From Deltaproteobacteria bacterium (GTDB taxonomy: Bacteria; Desulfobacterota; DSM-4660; Desulfatiglandales; HGW-15), in NCBI GenBank assembly GCA_016930835.1, contig JAFGGA010000185.1, positions 1-53,576 on the forward strand: a DNA stretch of 53,576 nt. The letters are read 5' to 3'. The translations under genes and the position numbers were made by a program. Shown piece by piece: positions 15,403 through 23,837 of the stretch (the stretch's first letter is position 1; every line of letters begins with the position of its first letter). Under the pieces are notes generated by a model that made no database searches, was not told the DNA's origin, and saw nothing but the letters and a program-made list of their open reading frames with translations.

Positions 15403-17598
15403 GTGGGAAACAAAGAGAAGGCAGCGAATTCACGGAATGAATCGGAACCGATACGCAAAGAAATCAAGGGCCTTGTTTTTCTTCTGGTCGCCATTATCCT
15501 TGGCGTGAGTCTTTTTACTTATCACCCGGAAGATCCCCTTATTTGGAGTAAAGAAGGTCTCTCCGGGGAGGCCCATAATCTTTTCGGGACGGTGGGTTCC
15601 CATCTGGCGGGTGGCATTTTTTTCCTCTTGGGATTCTCTTCCTTCTGGCTGGTGGTGGTATTTTTGATCATGGCCGTCCTGTCTTTTAAGGAATATACGC
15701 TCATGTCACCGGTCGGGACCGCTATCGCCATTCTCTGTTTGGTGGTTTCATTCTCCGGCCTGATCCAATTATACGTTCCGGATTCATTATCGTTTAGAGA
15801 TGGAAGTGTTGTCGGAGGGGGTTGGGTCGGGCTGTATCTATCTCAACTTATGAAAAGGGTCCTAAATGTTTTCGGGGCTTACGTGCTTCTGGTGGCTGTC
15901 TTTATTATGTCATTGATGGTCTGTACCCGAATTTCCTTTGGATGGCTTTTTTCCAAGATCGGATTATGGCTCTTATCGGTCTTTCGGTCACTGAAGGAAT
16001 ATTACACCAAAAAGAAGGAACAGAGACGGAAGAGAAAAGTCAGGAAAGAGAGCATCAAGAAGGAGGAGTCAAAACCGAGACGAAAGGTGACCATTGTTGA
16101 ACCCAAAAAGGAGTTGCCCAAGAAACCTGAACAGGAATCCTTTTCATTCATGAATGTGGCCGGGGATTTCCAACTGCCGCCGCTCGATCTGCTGGACGAT
16201 CCGCCTGAAGAGACATGGGGAGAGGTTCAGCGTGAGAGCCTTGAGATGAACGCAAGGCGTCTTGAGAAAAGGCTAAATGATTTCGGGGTGGAGGGCGAAG
16301 TCCTGGAGATCCTCCCCGGACCCGTGATCACTATGTATGAATTCAAGCCCGCACCCGGTATCAAAATCAGCAAGGTGGCCGGACTTGCCGATGATCTCAC
16401 CTTGGCGTTGCGCGCCCCAAGTGTTCGTATTGTTGCACCATTACCCGGAAAAGCGGCCATCGGAATCGAGATCGCCAATAACCAAAGGGACAATGTCTAT
16501 CTCAAGGAGATCATTGCCTCGGATGTATATAAAGACTCCAAGAATAAATTGATTATTGCATTGGGCAAGGACATCACAGGGGCTCCTTTTGTCACCGATC
16601 TGGTGAAGATGCCGCATCTTTTGGTGGCAGGCGCCACCGGCACCGGGAAGAGCGTATCACTCAATGCTATGATCAACAGCCTTTTATTCAAAGTTTCACC
16701 GGATATGGTTCGATTTTTGTTTATCGACCCCAAACGGATCGAGCTTTCCATTTATAGGGATATCCCGCACCTTCTTCATCCTGTGGTCACGGAACCGAAA
16801 GAGGCCACCCGTTTATTGCGATGGACAGTGGAGGAAATGGAAAGACGCTACATGTTGTTGTCGGATAGGGGTGTTAGAAACATTGAGGCCTATAACCGGA
16901 AAATGGTTAAAGAGAAAAAACCCTCATCCACCGACGTTAAGGAAGGTGTAGACAAGAATCTTCCCTACATTGTTGTGATTATTGATGAGCTGGCGGACCT
17001 AATGATGGTCTCATCCAGGGAGGTGGAGGAGGCTATCACGCGGTTGGCCCAGATGGCCAGGGCCGCCGGTATTCATCTGATCATCGCTACTCAGCGACCG
17101 TCGGTGGATGTGTTGACCGGTATTATTAAGGCCAATTTTCCCACCCGCATCTCCTTTCAAGTCTCATCCAAGGTGGATTCCCGGACGATCTTAGATACCA
17201 TCGGGGCGGAACATCTCCTGGGTGAAGGGGATATGCTTTTCATGCCGCCCGGCGTGGGCCGGTTGGAGAGGATCCATGGGGCCTTTATCTCCGAAGAAGA
17301 GGTCAAGCGGGTTACGGATTTTTTACGGAACCAGATGAAACCGGATTATGATGATACCATCTTAACTCACGTTTCCGCCGCGGACGATACCGAGGCAGGT
17401 GATATGGAACCGGATGAGAAATATGATGAGGCCGTGGATTTGGTCTTGCAGACCGGCCAAGCTTCCATCTCCATGCTGCAGCGAAAGTTGCGCGTTGGGT
17501 ATAATCGGGCCGCCCGAATGATTGAGATGATGGAGAAAGAGGGTATCGTAGGTCCCTCGGACGGCGTGAAGGCCAGGGATGTGTTCGGAAGAAAATAG
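15403..17598 (+). CDS. ftsK: DNA translocase FtsK/SpoIIIE
   Basis: A 731-residue septal DNA pump that clears and resolves chromosomes at division. GTG start with GGAG about 9 bases upstream. Residues 20-190 hold four to five transmembrane helices. A basic linker (about 200-235) is followed by the alpha and beta motor domains with Walker A GATGTGKS near residues 410-417 and the VIIDELADLMM Walker B. The C-terminal gamma winged helix (about 660-728, ending GVKARDVFG) recognises oriented KOPS-type sites. It is shorter than E. coli FtsK because the linker is short. Confidence 0.96.
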   Translation: MGNKEKAANSRNESEPIRKEIKGLVFLLVAIILGVSLFTYHPEDPLIWSKEGLSGEAHNLFGTVGSHLAGGIFFLLGFSSFWLVVVFLIMAVLSFKEYTLMSPVGTAIAILCLVVSFSGLIQLYVPDSLSFRDGSVVGGGWVGLYLSQLMKRVLNVFGAYVLLVAVFIMSLMVCTRISFGWLFSKIGLWLLSVFRSLKEYYTKKKEQRRKRKVRKESIKKEESKPRRKVTIVEPKKELPKKPEQESFSFMNVAGDFQLPPLDLLDDPPEETWGEVQRESLEMNARRLEKRLNDFGVEGEVLEILPGPVITMYEFKPAPGIKISKVAGLADDLTLALRAPSVRIVAPLPGKAAIGIEIANNQRDNVYLKEIIASDVYKDSKNKLIIALGKDITGAPFVTDLVKMPHLLVAGATGTGKSVSLNAMINSLLFKVSPDMVRFLFIDPKRIELSIYRDIPHLLHPVVTEPKEATRLLRWTVEEMERRYMLLSDRGVRNIEAYNRKMVKEKKPSSTDVKEGVDKNLPYIVVIIDELADLMMVSSREVEEAITRLAQMARAAGIHLIIATQRPSVDVLTGIIKANFPTRISFQVSSKVDSRTILDTIGAEHLLGEGDMLFMPPGVGRLERIHGAFISEEEVKRVTDFLRNQMKPDYDDTILTHVSAADDTEAGDMEPDEKYDEAVDLVLQTGQASISMLQRKLRVGYNRAARMIEMMEKEGIVGPSDGVKARDVFGRK

Positions 17599-17779
17599 CG
17601 AAGGTACAAGGCTCAAGACCCATGGCACATGATTCTAGTCTTGAAGGAATCGGCTTGATAATCTTCATTTTTGTTCAAATTCACAGGGGCTTTATCTTTT
17701 TTGATTTGTGAGAATAAGGGTTGAAGGTATGAATGATCATTTTATTCCAAATGGCCGGGCATATATGGAGATAAAAAAA

Positions 17780-18460
17780 ATGGGTGCCGTAATGTTCGGT
17801 TTTTTTATGCTTGTATGGTTGTTTATCAATCATATTGAATCAGTCTCAGCGGAAGATCATCTCACGGATGTCCTTAATGGGATCCGCAAACAGTATGCGG
17901 ATCTGCCCGGATTGTCGATACCCTATCAAAGAGAGATCATATCCAGCTCCATGGCACTGCTTGGGGATAATGGGATGGCCGATCAGGCTACCGGTGAGAT
18001 TTTTTTAAAATCCCCTTATCTTATTAGGGTAGAACAAAAGACACCAGATCCTGAAACCTTAACATCGGATGGAAAAACCCTTTGGTGGTATATTCCGATG
18101 AAAAAACAGGTTTTTGAATATCCTTCCGCCAGATTGGGAAAGGAGTTATTTCTTTTTATTGATATATTCCTGGGTCTCAAAGAGATAGGAGAGAGCTTTG
18201 ATGTGATGCAGTCGGGCCTTGGCGAGGACGGGGCTATTCAACTCACCCTGATACCCAATCCTCGATGGGAAGAGATCGATCATATCAATATCCTTGTTGA
18301 TAGAAACCATTTCCAAATCCGAAAGGTAGAGATCCAAAATACCATCGGCGGTATCACCCGCTTTATTCTCGGCAAATTCAATGTTGAAAAGAGATTAACG
18401 GAGGATTTCTTCAGGTTCGCCGTGCCTGAGGATGTTACCGTCATTAAGGAAGATGGATAA
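17780..18460 (+). CDS. lolA: Outer-membrane lipoprotein carrier protein LolA
   Basis: Periplasmic chaperone that shuttles lipoproteins from LolCDE to the outer membrane. The ATG at 17780 gives 226 residues with a clean signal peptide (hydrophobic core, cleavage after ESVSA). TGGAG lies about 8 bases upstream. The frame is open back to 17708, but those starts put polar residues before the signal. The mature part has the LolA pattern: GEIFLKSPYLIRVE, SDGKTLWWYIP and a late VEIQNTIGGITRFILG strand. Its position downstream of ftsK is the usual one in Desulfobacterota. Confidence 0.88.
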   Translation: MGAVMFGFFMLVWLFINHIESVSAEDHLTDVLNGIRKQYADLPGLSIPYQREIISSSMALLGDNGMADQATGEIFLKSPYLIRVEQKTPDPETLTSDGKTLWWYIPMKKQVFEYPSARLGKELFLFIDIFLGLKEIGESFDVMQSGLGEDGAIQLTLIPNPRWEEIDHINILVDRNHFQIRKVEIQNTIGGITRFILGKFNVEKRLTEDFFRFAVPEDVTVIKEDG

Positions 18461-18616
18461 GTCAAAGGCGCGTGGCACAGGACCCAAGGTTTCGGAAAAA
18501 ATAGATCGAATCGAAGGTTTTTGAATTTTTATTTAATTACTATTTAAATATCATAAAATACATAATAATGCATTAATATTCAAATATAAATGCCTGGATT
18601 TTTTTCTCTTCCCTTA

Positions 18617-18702
18617 CCCCCTAGACTTTTTCTTGAATGAAACTAGACTCTATGATAGGAAGCTTTAGCGACGGCTTAGATGACCTATCTGTTACCTAGG
18701 GC
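18617..18702 (+). ncRNA. Candidate structured RNA in the lolA-phoH spacer
   Basis: CCCCTAG (from 18618) can pair with CTAGGG (18696-18701), enclosing a CTAG...CTAG hairpin (18621-18646) and a GATAGG-AAGC/GCTT-CCTATC hairpin (18654-18689), like a three-way junction. It matches no riboswitch I know. An A/T-rich stretch (18525-18590) precedes it. The rest of this 468-base spacer has one short repeat (18746-18778) and no gene that I can support. Confidence 0.2.
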
Positions 18703-18745
18703 AAGATCCGGATAATCTCCAGATTGTTGGTTCATGATCAGGACT

Positions 18746-18778
18746 CCCCGCAAACATCCGCGGGATCTTCGACAAGGT
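18746..18778 (+). repeat. Short repeat CCCCGC...GCGGGATCTTCGACAAGGT, copy 2
   Basis: Second copy of the short hairpin repeat found at 11045-11077 after sucC. The ATCTTCGACAAGGT tail is identical. Confidence 0.5.
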
Positions 18779-18928
18779 GGCCAGGGTTTGAGGTTTCGAT
18801 CGAAAAAAACCAAGGGATGAAAGAAAACCATACCCTCGAATCCTTGGTCGCTTTTTGCCATTCCCGATCAAGGGGGAGAAGAATATTTTTAAGCAACTGC
18901 AAAAACTCGTATCACTTGGGAGAAGTAT

Positions 18929-19921
18929 TTGAGAAAACCTGATTCTAAAGAGCGATATCAATCCAGTAAGAAAATTAGTTTTGCTGATCCACAGTTGTTG
19001 GGGTTGCTGTGCGGCTCACAAAACGCTCATTTAAAGATCCTTGAAGAAAGGGTGGGGATTTCAATACATGTCAGAGGAAATGATTTAACCCTTCATGGTG
19101 GTGACTGGGAGATTGAATTGGCCGAGAAGGCCTTGACTCAGCTCTATGATCTCCTAAAAAATGACTATCCCGTTTATAGTAATGATGTGGATTATGCGGT
19201 CCGAATCTTAAGCAGCAATCAAGCCGCTAATCTGAAAGATATTTTTTTGGACAGGGTCTATATCGCTTCCAGTAAAAAGGTCATAACACCCAAGAGTATC
19301 AATCAGAAGCATTATATAGATAGCATACGGCGGTTTGATATCGTTTTCGCCATTGGACCGGCGGGTACGGGAAAGACCTATTTGGCCATGGCCATGGCCA
19401 TTGCCCAACTCATGAAAAAAGAAGTGAATCGCCTCGTGTTGGCCAGACCGGCGGTGGAAGCAGGCGAGAGGTTGGGTTTTTTACCTGGCGATCTCTATGA
19501 AAAGGTTAATCCTTATTTGCGGCCCTTATATGATGCTTTACATGATATGATGGATTTCGTGGATGCCTCACGTCTCATCCAACGGGGAACCATCGAGGTG
19601 GCCCCTTTGGCTTTTATGCGCGGCCGGACCTTGAATGATTCATTCGTGATCCTCGATGAGGCCCAAAACGCCACATCGGACCAAATGAAGATGTTTCTTA
19701 CACGCTTGGGATTCAGTTCCAAGGCCGTTATTACGGGGGATGTCACCCAAACGGATCTGCCTGAAGGGAAAATCTCCGGGCTGGTTGAGGCCAGAAGGGT
19801 CCTGGAAGGAATCAAGGGGATTCAGTTTGTATATTTTTCCAGGGATGATGTGATAAGGCATCCCCTGGTACAGGAAATCATCGATGCCTACGAAAAAAAC
19901 GGCGGAAAAAAAACAATATGA
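18929..19921 (+). CDS. phoH: PhoH family ATPase
   Basis: A 330-residue cytoplasmic P-loop ATPase, commonly linked with YbeY in RNA metabolism. TTG start with GGGAGAAG 4-10 bases upstream. The N-terminal RNA-binding-like region has NAHLKILEERVG. Walker A is GPAGTGKT near residues 143-150. FVILDEAQN is Walker B and TGDVTQTDLP is the helicase-like sensor. The conserved LARPAVEAGERLGFLPGD loop is diagnostic. It heads the phoH, pgpH-like, ybeY cluster. Confidence 0.95.
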   Translation: MRKPDSKERYQSSKKISFADPQLLGLLCGSQNAHLKILEERVGISIHVRGNDLTLHGGDWEIELAEKALTQLYDLLKNDYPVYSNDVDYAVRILSSNQAANLKDIFLDRVYIASSKKVITPKSINQKHYIDSIRRFDIVFAIGPAGTGKTYLAMAMAIAQLMKKEVNRLVLARPAVEAGERLGFLPGDLYEKVNPYLRPLYDALHDMMDFVDASRLIQRGTIEVAPLAFMRGRTLNDSFVILDEAQNATSDQMKMFLTRLGFSSKAVITGDVTQTDLPEGKISGLVEARRVLEGIKGIQFVYFSRDDVIRHPLVQEIIDAYEKNGGKKTI

Positions 19922-19989
19922 TGAAAGGTTTAATAGTCGATACCTAAGATTAAGGTATTGGCTTAAGACCGCAGCAGAGGATTTATAAA

Positions 19990-22374
19990 ATGGCCAAACA
20001 TAGAGATTCCGGTTTAAAGATATTCCATCCCGACATATTAAGGTGGATCATTCTGGTGGGTTTAAGCCTTATCATTAGCATCGTATTATTTCCGAATCTT
20101 CTAAGCAGGCCCATCACTTATGAAATCGGAGATGTGGCGGAAAAGGACATCAAGGCCTCCAAGGACATCCTAGTCGAAAATCAGGAACAAACTGAAAAGG
20201 CCCGGGAGGCTGCCGTCAAGAATGCTCCTTATGTCTATGATTTTGATCCTTCGGCGTCTGATCTTGTTTTTCGATTCAAGGATGCCTTGTCGCAGGTCAG
20301 GGAGGCTTTCAGTGTTAAGGTTGAAGAAAAGGTCCCGGGCACCACACCTGCTGAAACACCCGTTTCGGAGAATTTGGAAGAAAAGGGTTTTTTAAAGGAC
20401 CAATTTTTTAAAAGCCTTGAGATCCCCCCCAATGAAAACCTTTTTGAAAGGCTTCGGTTATTGGGCTTTCCCACGAAAGTTGAACAAGCGGTGATCCTTT
20501 TAGTGTCCCAGGTCTTTGAAAAGGGCGTTGTGGGCAATAAAGAGGTTCTGCTCAACCATGCCCAAAAGGGCGTTCTCCTTCAAGGTTTGAATACACAGAA
20601 AGAGACGATCATCACAGATCCCAATCGCTTTTATGATATTGAAGGGGCAAAGGCATATATCGCGCAACAGCGAAATACCCTCAGAGACAATATGAAGTCA
20701 CCCGAAATGGCTGATCTAGCGGTTGATATTGCAGCTTCTTTGATCAGACCCAATCTCACATTTAATAACCGAGAAACGGAATTTGGGAAAGAGATCGCTC
20801 GAGAGGCCGTCAAGCCCACATACTTCCAGATTAAAAAAGGGGAAATGTTGGTCCGTGAGGGTGAACGAATTGAAGCGGAACATCTATTGAAGCTCGCCGC
20901 TGAGGCCAAATCCGTCGGCCAATCCGATATTGTGGGACGGGTGCCTGGTATGACCTTGATGCTGGGTTTTTTATTCGCAACCATTTATTCGGCCGGCTTG
21001 ATTCGATACAAACGGGGAGGTCAGGATGCTAGAGACCTTCTCTTCAATGCGGTTACGCTTTTGATTCTCTTCGTTTTTATCTGGGCATACCAATTTGTCG
21101 CGGAAGAAATCTCCCGCGGCTTCCATATCCTCACCCCGAATACACTCATGTTCGGCATGCCTGTGGCGTGCGGAGCTATGCTGGTGGCTATTTTCCATGG
21201 GATCGGAATCGCTGCTACGTTTTCTTTGATTATTTCCATATTGGCCTCTTTGATTATTGATGGCCGTGTGGAATTCTTTGTTTATTTTTTTATCAGCAGC
21301 ATTACCGCGGCGTATGGGGTCAGGGAGTACCGTGAGCGAGGTATCCTCATCAAGACCGGTTTTAAGGTGGGTCTTGTGAACATGGTTATGTGCCTATCCA
21401 TCGAAACCATATATGGAACCCTTTATTCCATCGAAGTGTTGGTCGCCTTGGCCGCCGGCTTTATAGGGGGTATATTGGTGGGTGTTATTGTGACCGGCAT
21501 TATCCCGCTGGTTGAGATGTCGTTTGGATTTACCACCGATATCAAACTCCTGGAGTTGGCCAACCTGGATCAGCCCCTCTTAAGAGAACTCATGGTTCAG
21601 GCCCCGGGGACTTACCATCACAGTGTCATTGTCAGTAATATGGTCGAAGCCACGGCAAAGGCCATACAGTCAAATCCGCTGCTTGCCAAGGTGAGCGCCT
21701 ATTATCATGATATCGGGAAGATGAAAAAACCCCTATATTTTATTGAAAATCAGATGGGGGGAGAAAATAGACATGAAAAATTGGCGCCATCCATGAGCAG
21801 CCTGGTGCTTATCTCCCATGTAAAGGATGGGGTTGAATTGGCCAGGGATTTTAAACTGGGCAGGGAAATCATCGATATCATTCAACAACATCATGGTAAA
21901 AGCCTGATTCATTATTTTTACCAAAAGGCCAAGGAACAGGCATTTATTAAAGGGAGCAAATCGGTCCAGATCAAAGAAGAAGATTTTCGGTACCCTGGAC
22001 CGAAACCTCAAACCAAGGAAGCCGGACTTGTGATGCTTGCCGACATGGTGGAGGCAGCTTCCAGATCATTGGCCGATCCGACACCGGCTCGTATACAGGG
22101 GATGGTCCAAAAAATGATCAACCAGGCCTTTTCAGACGGTCAGTTGGATGAATGTGAACTCACCCTCAAAGACCTTCATGAGATTGCCAAGAGTTTTAAT
22201 AAGACCTTAAGCGGGATCTTTCACCAGCGAATCGAATATCCTGAAGCAAATACAAAATCATCAAGAAAGGTGGGCAATGGAGATTCAGGTCAGTTTTCAA
22301 CGGAAGAGCTCAGAATTAAGCAGTTGGAAGATAAAGCAGGTAGTAAAAACGGTCTTAAGCGACTTGGGTTGTAA
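19990..22374 (+). CDS. 7TM-HD phosphohydrolase (PgpH-like)
   Basis: 794 residues. An N-terminal anchor (about 15-33) is followed by an extracytoplasmic 7TMR-HDED domain (about 40-310), seven transmembrane helices (about 315-505) and a cytoplasmic HD domain. HD residues are H543/H544 (YHHSV) and the HD of YYHDIGK near 573-574, with HHGKS further on. Relatives such as Listeria PgpH hydrolyse cyclic di-AMP; that specificity is inferred here. The C-terminus overlaps ybeY by 98 bases in another frame, and the last 35 residues look unconserved. Confidence 0.92.
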   Translation: MAKHRDSGLKIFHPDILRWIILVGLSLIISIVLFPNLLSRPITYEIGDVAEKDIKASKDILVENQEQTEKAREAAVKNAPYVYDFDPSASDLVFRFKDALSQVREAFSVKVEEKVPGTTPAETPVSENLEEKGFLKDQFFKSLEIPPNENLFERLRLLGFPTKVEQAVILLVSQVFEKGVVGNKEVLLNHAQKGVLLQGLNTQKETIITDPNRFYDIEGAKAYIAQQRNTLRDNMKSPEMADLAVDIAASLIRPNLTFNNRETEFGKEIAREAVKPTYFQIKKGEMLVREGERIEAEHLLKLAAEAKSVGQSDIVGRVPGMTLMLGFLFATIYSAGLIRYKRGGQDARDLLFNAVTLLILFVFIWAYQFVAEEISRGFHILTPNTLMFGMPVACGAMLVAIFHGIGIAATFSLIISILASLIIDGRVEFFVYFFISSITAAYGVREYRERGILIKTGFKVGLVNMVMCLSIETIYGTLYSIEVLVALAAGFIGGILVGVIVTGIIPLVEMSFGFTTDIKLLELANLDQPLLRELMVQAPGTYHHSVIVSNMVEATAKAIQSNPLLAKVSAYYHDIGKMKKPLYFIENQMGGENRHEKLAPSMSSLVLISHVKDGVELARDFKLGREIIDIIQQHHGKSLIHYFYQKAKEQAFIKGSKSVQIKEEDFRYPGPKPQTKEAGLVMLADMVEAASRSLADPTPARIQGMVQKMINQAFSDGQLDECELTLKDLHEIAKSFNKTLSGIFHQRIEYPEANTKSSRKVGNGDSGQFSTEELRIKQLEDKAGSKNGLKRLGL

Positions 22375-22717
22375 TCAAGGAGAGATCAGTATCCTCTTCA
22401 CTGATGATGACTATATCACCGAGCTGAATCGACAATACCTGAATCGAAGCAAATCCACAAATGTACTGGCCTTCCCCATGGTCGATGATTCTCCAATGGA
22501 TATTCAAACCGGGATGCTGGGAGATGTGGTCATCTCTTTGGATACGGCGAAACGCGAGGCCGCCGACATGGAAGAACCCTTTCTAGATACCGTCTATCGT
22601 TTATTGGTACACGGAATTTTGCATCTATTGGGTTACGATCATGAGCGGTCTTCCGGGGATGAAGAGATCATGACAAAGGAACAAGAAAGGCTTTTTGCCT
22701 TGATTCGGGAGGAATAA
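22277..22717 (+). CDS. ybeY: Endoribonuclease / rRNA maturation factor YbeY
   Basis: A 146-residue zinc metalloprotein acting in 16S rRNA 3' maturation and ribosome quality control. The zinc triad is HGILHLLGYDHE near residues 114-125. NRQYLNRSKSTNVLAFP is the conserved strand before it. AAAGG lies 6-7 bases before the ATG at 22277, inside the end of the pgpH-like gene, so translation is probably coupled. pdxJ starts 4 bases after its stop. Confidence 0.95.
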   Translation: MEIQVSFQRKSSELSSWKIKQVVKTVLSDLGCNQGEISILFTDDDYITELNRQYLNRSKSTNVLAFPMVDDSPMDIQTGMLGDVVISLDTAKREAADMEEPFLDTVYRLLVHGILHLLGYDHERSSGDEEIMTKEQERLFALIREE

Positions 22718-22720
22718 TAC

Positions 22721-23440
22721 ATGGCTAAGTTGGCAGTAAACGTGGATCATGTGGCAACGGTGCGGGAAGCCAGGGGCATTGATGAGCCGGATCCGGTACT
22801 GGCGGCCGGGATCGCGGAATTGGCCGGGGCGGAATGTATTATATGCCATCTTCGAGAGGATCGACGCCATATTCACGATCGTGACCTTCGACTTTTACGA
22901 CAGACCGTGAAGACCCGCTTAAATATGGAAATGGCGGCGGTGGAGGAGATGATCAATATAGCCCGTGACGTGTATCCGGATCTGGTTACATTGGTCCCGG
23001 AGCGGAGACAGGAACTCACTACGGAAGGGGGCCTGGATGTGAGGGCGGATCCGGATTATTACCGGAACGTGGTTGAAAGACTCAAGGATAAGAATATTCG
23101 TGTGAGTTTTTTTGTGGATCCTGAAGCAAGCCAGATCGAGACGGTGCATCAAGCGGGCGGTGATATTGTGGAGATCCATACCGGGCATTATTCGGAAGCC
23201 CGCACGGAGTCCGAAGCGGAAGAACGTTTTATCCGGATTGCAAAGGCCGTGGAGAAGGCCGCGAGTCTCGGTCTGGATATTAGCGTGGGTCATGGTTTGA
23301 ATTACGTGAATGTCAAACGTTTTCATTCGCTTTCGCAAATAACGGAATACAGCATCGGGCACAGCATCGTAGCAAGGGCGGTGCTGGTTGGTTTTGAGCG
23401 CGCCGTGAGAGAGATGGTCGAGCTGGTGAGGCCATTTTAA
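22721..23440 (+). CDS. pdxJ: Pyridoxine 5'-phosphate synthase
   Basis: A 239-residue TIM barrel that condenses 1-deoxyxylulose 5-phosphate with 3-amino-2-oxopropyl phosphate in vitamin B6 synthesis. Start motif LAVNVDHVATVREARG is diagnostic. The catalytic set includes HLREDRRHIHDRD, the Glu in NMEMAAVEEM, and the GHGLNYVNV phosphate loop. Gene order ybeY-pdxJ-acpS is tightly packed. Confidence 0.97.
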   Translation: MAKLAVNVDHVATVREARGIDEPDPVLAAGIAELAGAECIICHLREDRRHIHDRDLRLLRQTVKTRLNMEMAAVEEMINIARDVYPDLVTLVPERRQELTTEGGLDVRADPDYYRNVVERLKDKNIRVSFFVDPEASQIETVHQAGGDIVEIHTGHYSEARTESEAEERFIRIAKAVEKAASLGLDISVGHGLNYVNVKRFHSLSQITEYSIGHSIVARAVLVGFERAVREMVELVRPF

Positions 23441-23444
23441 ATCT

Positions 23445-23837
23445 ATGATCTACGGAATCGGAGTCGACCTCGTACATATCAAACGAATGGAACGTACCCT
23501 AAACCGATGGGGGGAGAGGTTTATCCGTCGAGTCTTTACACCGGGTGAGATAGAGATTTGCTCTAAAAGGTCAAAACCTCCTTCGGCCTTTTCCATGCGT
23601 TTTGCGGCTAAGGAGGCCTTTTCCAAGGCCATAGGTCTAGGGATGAAAAAAGGGGTCCGATGGCGTGATATCGAGATCTTTCATTTTCCTGGCGGGAGAC
23701 CCGGTTTGCGGTTGCATGGTCGTTCCCTTGAGATCTGCAATGAACAAAATATTTCCGGGTTACATGTCAGTCTTTCCGATGAGGGTGAATACGGGATAGC
23801 CATGGTTGTTTTGGAGACAAACGATGAGAGTGGTTAA
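23445..23837 (+). CDS. acpS: Holo-[acyl-carrier-protein] synthase
   Basis: A 130-residue phosphopantetheinyl transferase that moves 4'-phosphopantetheine from CoA to acyl carrier protein. Metal-binding D8 lies in GIGVDLVHIKRME and the catalytic Glu in RFAAKEAFSKAIG near residue 57. It starts 4 bases after pdxJ and its last 14 bases overlap the NAD(P)HX-repair gene. Confidence 0.95.
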   Translation: MIYGIGVDLVHIKRMERTLNRWGERFIRRVFTPGEIEICSKRSKPPSAFSMRFAAKEAFSKAIGLGMKKGVRWRDIEIFHFPGGRPGLRLHGRSLEICNEQNISGLHVSLSDEGEYGIAMVVLETNDESG

